Shown: in pieces, positions 1 through 7,574 of the stretch
How positions within the stretch are numbered: position 1 is the first letter of the stretch
Layout of the letters: the number at the start of each line of letters is the position of its first letter
From: Phycisphaerae bacterium
GTDB lineage: Bacteria; Planctomycetota; Phycisphaerae; UBA1845; UTPLA1
Direction: 5' to 3'
DNA: 22,410 nt
Assembly: GCA_016935885.1 (NCBI GenBank)
Contig: JAFGQA010000475.1
Coordinates: forward strand, 1-22,410
Notes under the pieces: model-generated
Database searches by the model: none
The model's input: the letters and a program-made list of their open reading frames with translations, nothing else
What the model was told of the DNA's origin: nothing
Program-made: the position numbers and the translations under genes

Positions 1-23
1 CAAATAGAACGACTGTACGCTCT

Positions 24-77
24 GCCGAGAATCCTTTCTCGGCACCGGCTTCAGGACCGAGAAGGGATTCTCGGTCC
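24..77. repeat. pair of GAGAA/TTCTC stem-loops
   Basis: Two perfect hairpins lie side by side. The first (24-43) has arms GCCGAGAA and TTCTCGGC around loop TCCT. The second (54-77) has arms GGACCGAGAA and TTCTCGGTCC around loop GGGA. The same paired design recurs at 13054-13135 and 13297-13376, and a single related hairpin sits at 3042-3059, so this is a dispersed repeat family. It lies just past the 3' end of cysC and could also help to end or protect that transcript, although no T-tract follows. Confidence 0.8.
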
Positions 78-89
78 AGCAATCGTAAT

Positions 90-109
90 CGCGTTTCCTG
101 TGAAACGCG
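90..109 (-). terminator. hairpin just after cysC stop codon
   Basis: A perfect 8-bp stem (CGCGTTTC / GAAACGCG) with a four-base loop begins three bases beyond the cysC stop codon at 113-115. The position suits a transcription terminator or a 3'-end stabilising hairpin on the minus strand. No run of T follows the stem, so it is not a classical intrinsic terminator. The structure is certain, the function is inferred. Confidence 0.4.
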
Positions 110-112
110 GTA

Positions 113-733
113 CTACTCTGCCGCCAGGATGCCTCGTTTCTGCAACAGTTCGGCAAGCTGGGCCACGCATTCTTCCAGCTTCATCTCGGCCGTCTTCAGG
201 ACCACTTCTGGCTTCTCCGGCGGCTCGTAGGGATCACTGATGCCGGTGAAGTTCGGGATCTCGCCGGTGCGGGCCTTGGCGTACAGGCCCTTGGGGTCGC
301 GCTTCTCACACTCCTCGATCGGCGTGTCGACATAGACCTCTATAAAAGGGATGTCGGCGTCATCGTGCAGCTTTCGGTTGGCATCCCGGTCGGCTCGATA
401 GGGGCTGACAAACGACGTGATGCTGATGAGCCCCGCGTCCGCGAACAGCTTCGTGACCTCGCCGATTCGCCGGATGTTCTCCTCACGGTCTTTTGCGGAG
501 AAGCCCAGGTTCTTGTTCAGGCCGTGGCGGATGTTGTCACCGTCCAGGACGTAGGCGAGCCGCCCCTGCTGCACGAGCGCGTGCTCCAGTGAGAAGCCGA
601 TCGTGCTCTTGCCGCTGGATGGCAGGCCGGTGAGCCAGATCGTGCAGCCGCGTTGCTTCAGCAGGGCCGCTCGCCCCTGTCGACCGACGTGCCCTTCGTG
701 CCAGATGACGTTCGTTGCTCTGATCTCTGTCAT
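113..733 (-). CDS. cysC: adenylylsulfate (APS) kinase
   Basis: A cytosolic enzyme of 206 residues that phosphorylates adenosine 5'-phosphosulfate with ATP to give PAPS, the sulfate donor for sulfate reduction and for sulfotransferases. The Walker A loop GLPSSGKST is at residues 36-44, LDGDNIRHGLN at 63-73, FVSPYRADRDANR from 108, and the family signature DPKGLYAKAR follows further on. Length and order are normal for a stand-alone CysC. I chose ATG 733 over the longer reading from 772 because AGGAAGGAG lies directly upstream at good spacing and the product then begins where CysC proteins usually do (MTEIRATNVIWHEG). No sulfate adenylyltransferase gene (cysD, cysN or sat) is visible nearby, so the gene appears isolated and its partner must lie elsewhere. 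Confidence 0.95.
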   Translation of the reverse strand: MTEIRATNVIWHEGHVGRQGRAALLKQRGCTIWLTGLPSSGKSTIGFSLEHALVQQGRLAYVLDGDNIRHGLNKNLGFSAKDREENIRRIGEVTKLFADAGLISITSFVSPYRADRDANRKLHDDADIPFIEVYVDTPIEECEKRDPKGLYAKARTGEIPNFTGISDPYEPPEKPEVVLKTAEMKLEECVAQLAELLQKRGILAAE

Positions 734-1494
734 GTTGCTCCTTCCTGAGAGCGCGTCCCGAAGTCGCGACACCGGCGCCCCGCTGGTTTTTCATCACGGG
801 AGGCTTTGGGACAGACCCCCACGTTGCACTGTCATACGAGATACTACGTGCCAGTTTACAGCCCCGGGTCACGCGGGGCAACGGCGAGCCGGGAAGCCTC
901 TCGCCGCACGGTCGGATGGGCCCGGATCAGGCAATCGCACGCACACGGCCGACGTGCGTATTTGGTGAACGGCGCGCGTTGGCGAAGCTTCGCCGCGCCA
1001 CCAGTCATAACGCGTAATACGGACCTGCCGCGAGGCCGTGGCGGCCGTGACACTTCCGCCGGCATTCGATGCTGGGTGCCACGGGCGGCTTGCCCGCCCG
1101 TGCGGTCTCTCCGGTGGGCGCATGAGGCATACACACTGGCAGGCAAGCTGCCAGTGGCACCAGCCTAAACTGCCACGAAGCCAAGGCGGTGGGGTGCATG
1201 ACACTGCCGGCAGCGTTCGATGCTGGGTGCCACGGGCGGCCTGCCCGCCCGTGCGGTCTCTCCGGTGGGCGCATGGGGTATACCCACTCACAGGCAGACT
1301 GCCAGTGGCACCAGCCTGAACCGTCGCGGACCCAAGGCAGTGTTCAGTCGAAGATCGAGCTTGATTCCCGGCCTTGGGCCGGTAAGAATGAAGTATATTG
1401 CATGGTGGGAGCAGTGTGCCATCCCGCCCTGCAAGCCGCGAGATCGCACGCCGCCGAGGAAGTCAGCAGGTCCATCTGCGCGAAGGAGCCTATC
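734..1494. other. non-coding gap with repeats
   Basis: I see no gene here. The stretch near 757-800 resembles a decayed copy of the palindromic repeat found intact at 22343-22393. A short hairpin (ACGCAC / GTGCGT) lies near 935-958. From 1048 to 1320 there are two copies of a GC-rich repeat, listed separately. Open frames crossing the gap on both strands are made of repeat sequence and show no conserved protein features. The last 60 bases form the leader of the gene at 1495, with AAGGAG at 1483-1488. Confidence 0.6.
1048..1320. repeat. two direct copies of a ~120-bp GC-rich repeat
   Basis: Copy 1 begins at 1048 and copy 2 at 1199, an offset of 151 bp, and each runs about 120 bp with high identity. 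Each contains a hairpin with arms CACGGGCGG and CCGCCCGTG (1080-1102 and 1231-1253). Copy 1 has a second hairpin with arms CACTGGCAG and CTGCCAGTG (1134-1156), which is partly degraded in copy 2. This looks like a non-coding dispersed element. It has no open frame of its own and no transposase nearby. Confidence 0.85.
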
Positions 1495-2712
1495 ATGCCA
1501 CGCAATGTCCCTATCTGGTCGATCATGGTTTTCGCCCTTGTCGGTACGCCGTTGCTGGCCGGCCCGGGGGACCTCCTGAAACAAGCGATTGAAGAAAACG
1601 ACGGCGTTGATGATGCCACGGCGGAGCAAGTCAAGAAGCTGGTCTGTCAGGCGGACAAGCTGCTCGAGCAGCGCAGCTTCGGCGAAGCCATCGAGCTGTA
1701 CGAGCAGGCGTACCGCCTGGCACCGATGGACCAGTCAAACTATGTCCGGCTGCTCGTCGCCAAGCGGGCCGCCGGTCGGATGACGACGCAGGAGCAAGAG
1801 GCCCTGGAACTCATTCGCGCACAGGAATCGGCCAATATCGATCAGGCCTTCCGGCTGGCACGGATCGACATCCTCCAGGCGCGTCGGGCATTGCGGATGG
1901 GCGACGGGGAACTGGCGATGGTCAAGCTCGAACATGCCAAAGCGATGTTGGACGGCTTGCCGAAGCACGTGGACGACGCGCCGTATCGCCGGCTGTTGAC
2001 GGAATTGCGCACAACCGCCGTTCGCAAGGCGAAGCAAACGGCAAACCGTGCCGACCGGACCGGGACGGCCTCGGTCGATCGCCCGGTTGGGGAGATGCCC
2101 GCGAATCCTCCCGGGCCGACGGGCGACGTGTTGACATTGATGGACGGGGCCGACGGTGCGGACCCTTTGCCCACCGGCGAGATCGTGGACCTCGATGCCT
2201 TGCTTGCTGGCTCCGATGACGATACACACGACTATGATCGGGAACTGGCCCGAGCCCGGCGCCTGAACCGCGTGGAATGGCTCCTGAGCAACAACGAGGC
2301 CGCGATGGCCCCGCTAGCGGACATGACCTTTCCCGCCGACTGGCCGGAGCGATCGAGCCGGCGGGCCAGGTATCGCGACGGCGTGATTTACGAAAGCCAA
2401 CCGTTCACCGGCAAAGACGGCAAGACGTACACCACGGCGATCTACGACCTGGGCGATCTCGTGCATCCCGTGCCCAATTTCTACGCCACGTATCCCGGCA
2501 CCGCCCGGATGCAGCGGATGCAGATGTTGGATCGCGACTACCTGCGAGAGCGGAGCCAGATCTTCAACGGATACGCCGATGACTTGGCGGCTGGTTTGCC
2601 GTTGCTGCACTTCTTCGGCGGGATCGACAACAACGCCGTCAGCACGCGAACGGATCCACGCGAGACCGACCGGATCGTTCGCATCATCGAGCGCTTTGTG
2701 AATGGCGGATAG
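1495..2712 (+). CDS. secreted TPR-like protein of unknown function
   Basis: A 405-residue exported protein. Residues 1-23 form a signal peptide (short basic start, hydrophobic core IWSIMVFALVGTPLLA, then GPG). Residues about 47-80 read as a tetratricopeptide-like helical pair (ADKLLEQRSFGEAIELYEQA, then YRLAP), and further amphipathic helices continue to about 178. A low-complexity linker rich in Pro, Gly and Asp (about 185-245) leads to a C-terminal domain that I do not recognise, rich in Arg and aromatic residues, with DRDYLRERSQIFNGYADDLA and GLPLLHFFGG near 346-376. The start at ATG 1495 is set by AAGGAG six bases upstream. A longer in-frame reading from 1189 runs through repeat DNA and would bury the signal peptide. 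The TPR part suggests a protein-protein contact role outside the cytoplasm. No enzyme motif was seen. Confidence 0.8.
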   Translation: MPRNVPIWSIMVFALVGTPLLAGPGDLLKQAIEENDGVDDATAEQVKKLVCQADKLLEQRSFGEAIELYEQAYRLAPMDQSNYVRLLVAKRAAGRMTTQEQEALELIRAQESANIDQAFRLARIDILQARRALRMGDGELAMVKLEHAKAMLDGLPKHVDDAPYRRLLTELRTTAVRKAKQTANRADRTGTASVDRPVGEMPANPPGPTGDVLTLMDGADGADPLPTGEIVDLDALLAGSDDDTHDYDRELARARRLNRVEWLLSNNEAAMAPLADMTFPADWPERSSRRARYRDGVIYESQPFTGKDGKTYTTAIYDLGDLVHPVPNFYATYPGTARMQRMQMLDRDYLRERSQIFNGYADDLAAGLPLLHFFGGIDNNAVSTRTDPRETDRIVRIIERFVNGG

Positions 2713-3270
2713 CACCACAGCGCAGGGTTGCCCTGTACGTAGAAGGTCTTCACTTGTCCCGTGCTGTAGCACCGCATCGACACCCACGCAGTCAGCAACC
2801 ACCGGCAGGAACATGTTTAGCGGTGTGGCATGGGTAAGCGGAGCCGCCAGCGGAGGCGGAGCATACCCGTGGGCATCCATTCCAGCCCGTTCTCACTGGT
2901 AATGAGCGTCCCGCCCCCGTGAGACGTGTCGTTCGTTACCCGCGCCACGCCGTTGGAAAGCTGAACACATACGAGGCCCGTGCCACAGGGGGTCTTGGGA
3001 TAGGCATCAGGTGGGAGTTCCTTCCGCGCGGTCAACAAGGTCCGAGAAGTCGTTCTCGGCCCGCGGCGTTGTGGGTCTTTCGCCCCTTGCCGCCTGAAGT
3101 CTCATCTACGGCCCTGGCCTGCCCCGTGGGGCAGGTGCTCCATGACCACCCCTTCCCAACGCCTCCACGTGATACTATGCTACGTGATCATTGCTCTGTG
3201 GCTCGCCGTTGGCGCGGGGAATCGGGTCGCAGGCATCTTCACGACTCGCCGTTGCTGAAAGGAAACCCGC
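2713..3270. other. non-coding gap upstream of OPT transporter
   Basis: No convincing gene. Positions 2824-2874 are a partial inverted copy of the 149-bp repeat at 13048 and 13289. A hairpin with arms CCGAGAA and TTCTCGG lies at 3042-3059 and a perfect palindrome (CTGCCCC GT GGGGCAG) at 3119-3134. ACGTGAT occurs twice, at 3167-3173 and 3182-3188, 15 bp apart and on the probable leader side of the transporter gene. It could be a regulator site, but nothing confirms this. A 338-residue open frame starting at 2919 overlaps the transporter gene out of frame and is rejected. Confidence 0.5.
2824..2874 (-). repeat. partial inverted copy of the 149-bp repeat
   Basis: About 50 bp match, in reverse complement, the right-hand end of the repeats at 13048-13196 and 13289-13437, including the imperfect stem built from GGTAAGC..., GCCGCCAGCGG and ...GCxTACC. 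The hairpin-pair half of the repeat is missing here. Confidence 0.7.
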
Positions 3271-5739
3271 ATGGCCGATCAGCCCCAGATGCCGACCAAG
3301 TTCCCGGAGAACGCCTACCGCGAGTTGAAACCCGGCGAAAAGTACGTCCCCATGATCCCGCCGGACATGACCGTGCCGGAGGTAACCAGCCGGGCAATCG
3401 TGTTCGGCCTCCTGATGAACATCGTCTTTTCGGTGGCGGCCACGTTTCTGGCCTTGAAGGCCGGGCAAGGCATCGAGACGGCCATCCCGATCTCAATCCT
3501 CGCGGTGGGGCTGTCGGGGTTCCTGTTGAAGACCGGTGGGCGAGCCAGCTCGATCCTCGAAAATGTCTATGTCCTGGCAATCAGCACGACCTCCGGCTAC
3601 GTCGCCGGCGGCACGTGCTTCACGATGCCGGCGATCTACATCCTGGAACTCAACAAGCCCGAGCACCTGCACATTGGAAACCTCTCGCTCTTTCTCCAAA
3701 TCGCGCTGGTGCCCTTCATCGGGGCCATCCTGGGGGCGCTGTTCCTGATCCCGTTCCGCCGGTACTTCGTGAAGGAAATGCACGGCAAGTTGCCGTTCCC
3801 GGAGGCAACGGCTACGAACGAGATCCTGGTGACCGGCGCCTCGGGCAGCACGAGCCAGGCGTGGATACTGATCTACTCGTTCATCCTCTCGGCGCTGTAC
3901 ACCTTCGTGGCCACGGGGTTCAAGCTGTTCAGTGACGTGTTCACCACCGGCCGAGCCGAGTTGCACGCAGTGGGCAAGAAAGCCGTGGAAGTCCTCGCCT
4001 TTGGCGACGAAGGCCTTTTTGCGGCATTGACTACCAAGGTCAAGGCCGTCTTTACGATGGGAGCGGGGGCCTACTTTCTGGGCCTGGGCTTCATCATCGG
4101 GTTGCGGTACGCCTCGATCATCTGTGCCGGTTCGTTCCTCTCGGTCCTGGCGATCACGCCGATGCTCGGGCGTCTCGACTTCGAGACCCTCGACCGGCTG
4201 AACCCCGCCTTTGAAGCAAAGGACGGGCCGGCGGAGGCGACGGCGCGCTTTAGTTTCCCCGCCAGCGCGATGGCGGTGTTGGACGACCTTGTCGCGACAG
4301 GCGAGGCCCCCGAGGGTGAGGAGACGGACGAGGCCAAGGCGGCGCGCGAGGCACGCCGCGACGGACTGTCCACCCAGTTGGCCGCCATGTTCCCCGAGGA
4401 GTATCAGATCGAGGAGCCCGCTAAGGTCGAGTTGACGGTGGAACAAGCCGGCAAGCGTTGGCGTTTCGAGGATGAACGCCGCGGCTGGATCATCAAGACG
4501 GGGGAAGAAGGACTGCAAGTCCATGCCGCTGATCCCACAGCCCACGACGTGTGGTTCCAGATTCCGCGGATCATCGGCATCGGCGCCATCTTCACGGCGG
4601 GCCTGTTGTCCATCCTAAAGATGGGCAAGGTCATCGTCACGGCGTTGCGCCAGGCGCTCGGCGGGCTGCTCTCCGGAAAAGGCAGCATGGTGGCCAGCGA
4701 TCGAACCGACGAAGACATCAGCTATCCGACCATGATGATTCTGGGCTTGTCGGCTGTCGTCGTCATGGCGGTGTTCTTCCGGTTCGTCGTGTTTGACGGC
4801 ATGGCCAACCCGCTGTGGCTGACCTTCATCTCGGTCATCCTGGCCCTGGTGATCGCCTTCCTGTTCACGACCGTCTCCGCCTGGGCGATCGCCATGATCT
4901 CGGTGACGCCGATCTCAGGCATGACCGTAACCACGATCATCATCACTGCGGTGCTGATGATGTGGGCGGGGCTCGAGAAGGGCGATGGCAGCATGTTGGC
5001 CGTGCTGCTGGTCGGCGGCGTGGTCTGCACGGCCCTATCCATGGCCGGCGGCCTGGTGACGAACTTCAAGCTCGGCTACTGGCTGGGGGCCAGCCCGAAG
5101 CGCATCACGTGGAACGCCATAGCTGGTTCGCTCGTCTCAGCGATCTTTGTCTGTGGGACGATCATGGTGCTGTCCTACAAGCCCGGCTACGTCGGTGACG
5201 ACCCCCTACCCGCCCCGCAGGCAAACATGATGGCGGGAGCCTTGAAGAGCTTCCTCGGCACGGGCGACGTGCCTTGGCTGCTCTATGGCATCGGTGTGGT
5301 CGTGGCCCTGACCGTCGAACTCCTCGGCATCTCCGCATTGGCCTTCGGTCTGGGCATGTACCTGCCCATGTACATCAACACGCCGATCCTGATCGGGGCC
5401 TTTGTGGCCATGCTGGTGAAGAAGAGCACCAAGGACGAGAAACTCTCCAAGGCCCGTAGCAACAAGGGCATCCTGTTGGCCTCCGGCTTGATCGCCGGAG
5501 GGGCGATCATGGAGGTGCTGGTTAACCTCACGGGCGCGCTGGACGACCTGTTCTTGGACAAGGCGATCATGACCTTCCTCGACATCAGCGGACACCTACT
5601 AGACGGCGGCACGGACCCGGCAGCCCTGGCGCGCGTCGAGAACTGGCTCGGCCTGATCTTGTTCCTGGCCCTGTGCGTGTTCGTGTACTTCGACTGCCGA
5701 CGCGCGAAGCCGGAACTGGGCGAAGGGGAGCTTGGATAG
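3271..5739 (+). CDS. OPT-family oligopeptide transporter
   Basis: An 822-residue inner-membrane carrier of the OPT (oligopeptide transporter) family, which brings in peptides or metal-chelate substrates with protons. Family marks are the N-terminal block PPDMTVPEVTSRAIVFGLLM (about 30-49) with ALKAGQGIETAIP after it, KLPFPEATATNEIL (173-186), and SVTPISGMTVTTIIITAVLM (544-563). More than a dozen hydrophobic segments span 40-300 and 430-810. The start at ATG 3271 is supported by GAAAGGAAA upstream. Bacterial relatives are usually about 600-700 residues. The excess here is mainly a hydrophilic insert at about 303-430, Glu/Ala/Arg-rich early on (EGEETDEAKAAREARRDG), ending just before the membrane segment IPRIIGIGAIFTAGLLS. 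The gene heads a plus-strand run of three transporters, 108 bp ahead of the next. The substrate cannot be told from sequence, though the POT neighbours favour peptides. Confidence 0.93.
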   Translation: MADQPQMPTKFPENAYRELKPGEKYVPMIPPDMTVPEVTSRAIVFGLLMNIVFSVAATFLALKAGQGIETAIPISILAVGLSGFLLKTGGRASSILENVYVLAISTTSGYVAGGTCFTMPAIYILELNKPEHLHIGNLSLFLQIALVPFIGAILGALFLIPFRRYFVKEMHGKLPFPEATATNEILVTGASGSTSQAWILIYSFILSALYTFVATGFKLFSDVFTTGRAELHAVGKKAVEVLAFGDEGLFAALTTKVKAVFTMGAGAYFLGLGFIIGLRYASIICAGSFLSVLAITPMLGRLDFETLDRLNPAFEAKDGPAEATARFSFPASAMAVLDDLVATGEAPEGEETDEAKAAREARRDGLSTQLAAMFPEEYQIEEPAKVELTVEQAGKRWRFEDERRGWIIKTGEEGLQVHAADPTAHDVWFQIPRIIGIGAIFTAGLLSILKMGKVIVTALRQALGGLLSGKGSMVASDRTDEDISYPTMMILGLSAVVVMAVFFRFVVFDGMANPLWLTFISVILALVIAFLFTTVSAWAIAMISVTPISGMTVTTIIITAVLMMWAGLEKGDGSMLAVLLVGGVVCTALSMAGGLVTNFKLGYWLGASPKRITWNAIAGSLVSAIFVCGTIMVLSYKPGYVGDDPLPAPQANMMAGALKSFLGTGDVPWLLYGIGVVVALTVELLGISALAFGLGMYLPMYINTPILIGAFVAMLVKKSTKDEKLSKARSNKGILLASGLIAGGAIMEVLVNLTGALDDLFLDKAIMTFLDISGHLLDGGTDPAALARVENWLGLILFLALCVFVYFDCRRAKPELGEGELG

Positions 5740-5847
5740 CTGGCCCGGCGTGTCCTCAGTTTAGCCGCGACCCGAAGGGGCGCGCGGTAAGCCGCCGACC
5801 AGGCGCCGCGACGGAGCGAATACAGACCGTGCAAGGAGTCTCAGATC

Positions 5848-7359
5848 GTGCATGATATTCCGGGGGCACCAACCAGGAAACCGCCGTTCCTCAAACAAGT
5901 GGCGAGCTTCCCGCGATCTTTTTGGGTCGCCAACGTCATCGAGTTGGTCGAGCGGTTTTCCTTCTACGGTGTTCGTGTCATCTCGGCATTGTACATCGTC
6001 GAGGCGGCCGAGAAGGGCGGCCTGGGCTTGGATAACACCGACAAAGGCATCTTCTTCGGGACGTGGTCGCTCATCCAATGCCTGCTGCCCATGTTTACCG
6101 GCGGCTTCTCCGATCGATACGGCTACCGCGTTTCTTTGTTTATCGCCTACGTCATCAACATAATCGGCTACGGATTGATGGCGTACGTGCACAGTTGGTG
6201 GGGGTTCATGGCCGCTTGCTGCTTGATCGGCACGGGCACGGCGATCTTCAAGCCACCGCTGCACGGCACGCTGGCCCACTCCGTTGATGAAACAAACTCC
6301 TCGGTCGGCTGGGGCATTTTCTACCAAGTTGTCAATATCGGTGGGTTCGCGGGTCCGATGGTTGCCGGATACCTACGCCTGCTTGAATGGCGATACGCCT
6401 TCTTTGCCTCCGCAGCCATCATCGTCGTCAACATGTTGGTCACCGGTCTCTATCTGAAGGATTACTCAAAGGAAACACGGACCGATCAGAAGGACAAGCC
6501 CAAGAAGGGCGCCGCCGAGACATTCGCTGAGGCGATGTCCACACTCAAGGACACCAAGTTCATGGTCTTCCTGGCCATCTTCTCCGGCTTCTGGTTCATG
6601 TTCATGCAGTTGTTCGATCAACTCTCCATTTTCATCGAGCAGTGGGTGGACACGAGCGACGTCGCAACCTTCATCGCCAACGTGACCGGAATGGAGTTCT
6701 TCAAGAACCTGGCCAAGGACGGTGGGCAGTTCAATCCCGAGTGGATTGTGAATGTCGACGCTGGATCCATCATCATATTCGTGGTGTTGATTACATACAT
6801 CACTGGCAAGTTTCGTCACATCAGCGCGATGATCGTCGGGATGTTCATCGCTTGCGGTGGGCTGATAATTGCGGGAACGGTGACAACCGGCTGGTTCTGT
6901 GTATTGGGAATCTTCACCTTCGCCATTGGCGAAATGATCTGCAGTCCCAAGTTTAGCGAATACATCGGTTTGATGGCCCCGCCGGAGAAGAAGGCCCTCT
7001 ATATGGGCTATTCCAACATTCCCTTCGCCGTCGGCTGGGCCGGCGCGAACTTCATCGGTGGACCCATTTACCAGAGGATGTCAGACAAGATCGATCTCGC
7101 TCGTCATTACCTCGTGACAAACCTGAGTGTGAGCGCGGAGACCGCCAAAGGAATGACCCGCGGCGAAGTCATGCCCGCTTTGGCCGACTCCCTGAATGTC
7201 ACCGAGCGCGTGGTCACCCAAAGGCTGTACGCCGAGTATCACCCTCAGAACTTCTGGTACATCTGCATGGGTATAGGCCTTCTGTCCACGTTGGCCATGG
7301 TAGGCTATCATTTCTGGCTCGAAGCCGACCGGAAACGGCAGGCGCGGCCCGCCGCGTAA
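5848..7359 (+). CDS. POT/MFS proton-coupled peptide transporter (1)
   Basis: A 503-residue membrane carrier of the POT (PTR2) branch of the major facilitator superfamily, expected to import di- or tripeptides with protons. The POT proton-coupling motif ExxER is present as ELVERFSFYG (32-41). An MFS motif-A-like GGFSDRYGYR is at 85-94, and the second half carries GEMICSPKFSEYIGLMAP (361-378). Twelve hydrophobic segments are visible. The two extra central helices seen in the next gene are replaced by a charged loop (about 205-235). The loop between the last two helices (about 405-470) is long and ends in YAEYHPQNFW, the same ending as in the neighbouring carrier. Translation starts at GTG 5848, with AAGGAG nine bases upstream and no in-frame ATG nearby. 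The gene lies 108 bp after the OPT gene and may share its transcript. Together with the next gene it looks like an old tandem duplication. Confidence 0.9.
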   Translation: MHDIPGAPTRKPPFLKQVASFPRSFWVANVIELVERFSFYGVRVISALYIVEAAEKGGLGLDNTDKGIFFGTWSLIQCLLPMFTGGFSDRYGYRVSLFIAYVINIIGYGLMAYVHSWWGFMAACCLIGTGTAIFKPPLHGTLAHSVDETNSSVGWGIFYQVVNIGGFAGPMVAGYLRLLEWRYAFFASAAIIVVNMLVTGLYLKDYSKETRTDQKDKPKKGAAETFAEAMSTLKDTKFMVFLAIFSGFWFMFMQLFDQLSIFIEQWVDTSDVATFIANVTGMEFFKNLAKDGGQFNPEWIVNVDAGSIIIFVVLITYITGKFRHISAMIVGMFIACGGLIIAGTVTTGWFCVLGIFTFAIGEMICSPKFSEYIGLMAPPEKKALYMGYSNIPFAVGWAGANFIGGPIYQRMSDKIDLARHYLVTNLSVSAETAKGMTRGEVMPALADSLNVTERVVTQRLYAEYHPQNFWYICMGIGLLSTLAMVGYHFWLEADRKRQARPAA

Positions 7360-7574
7360 CGGGCGGCTCGATTACTGTCCATTGTCCCAACGATATCGCG
7401 TAGGACGTGTCTTCTGGTACTGTACGACTTTCTTGCTGAGACGGGTTGGGCTGCGCGGGCGAGCGCCCGATGGCAGCGTGGCCCGATGGCCCGCGATCTT
7501 GACGAGAGCATGATCACCGGTTGATTGACTCGCTCCGGCCTGCACGCCGTCTTGCACGCAGGAGACACAGTCGC

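Noticed and set aside
895..1010. Possible tRNA-like remnant on the minus strand
   Set aside because: The translated plus strand reads GNRTHTADVRIW, reminiscent of spurious frames over tRNA genes, but no acceptor, T-arm or anticodon stem can be paired.
1189..1494. In-frame upstream extension of the TPR-like gene
   Set aside because: It translates repeat DNA, would hide the signal peptide, and ATG 1495 has an ideal AAGGAG site.
2919..3935. 338-codon plus-strand open frame
   Set aside because: Overlaps the OPT gene in another frame, is Arg/His/Gly/Pro-rich in the way of GC-rich shadow frames, and lacks conserved features.
3493..4545. 350-codon minus-strand open frame
   Set aside because: Antisense shadow of the OPT gene, with charged low-complexity composition.
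7499..7526. Promoter before the second POT gene (TTGACG ... )
   Set aside because: No acceptable -10 box at 16-18 bp spacing. The second hexamer (TTGATT) is not -10-like.
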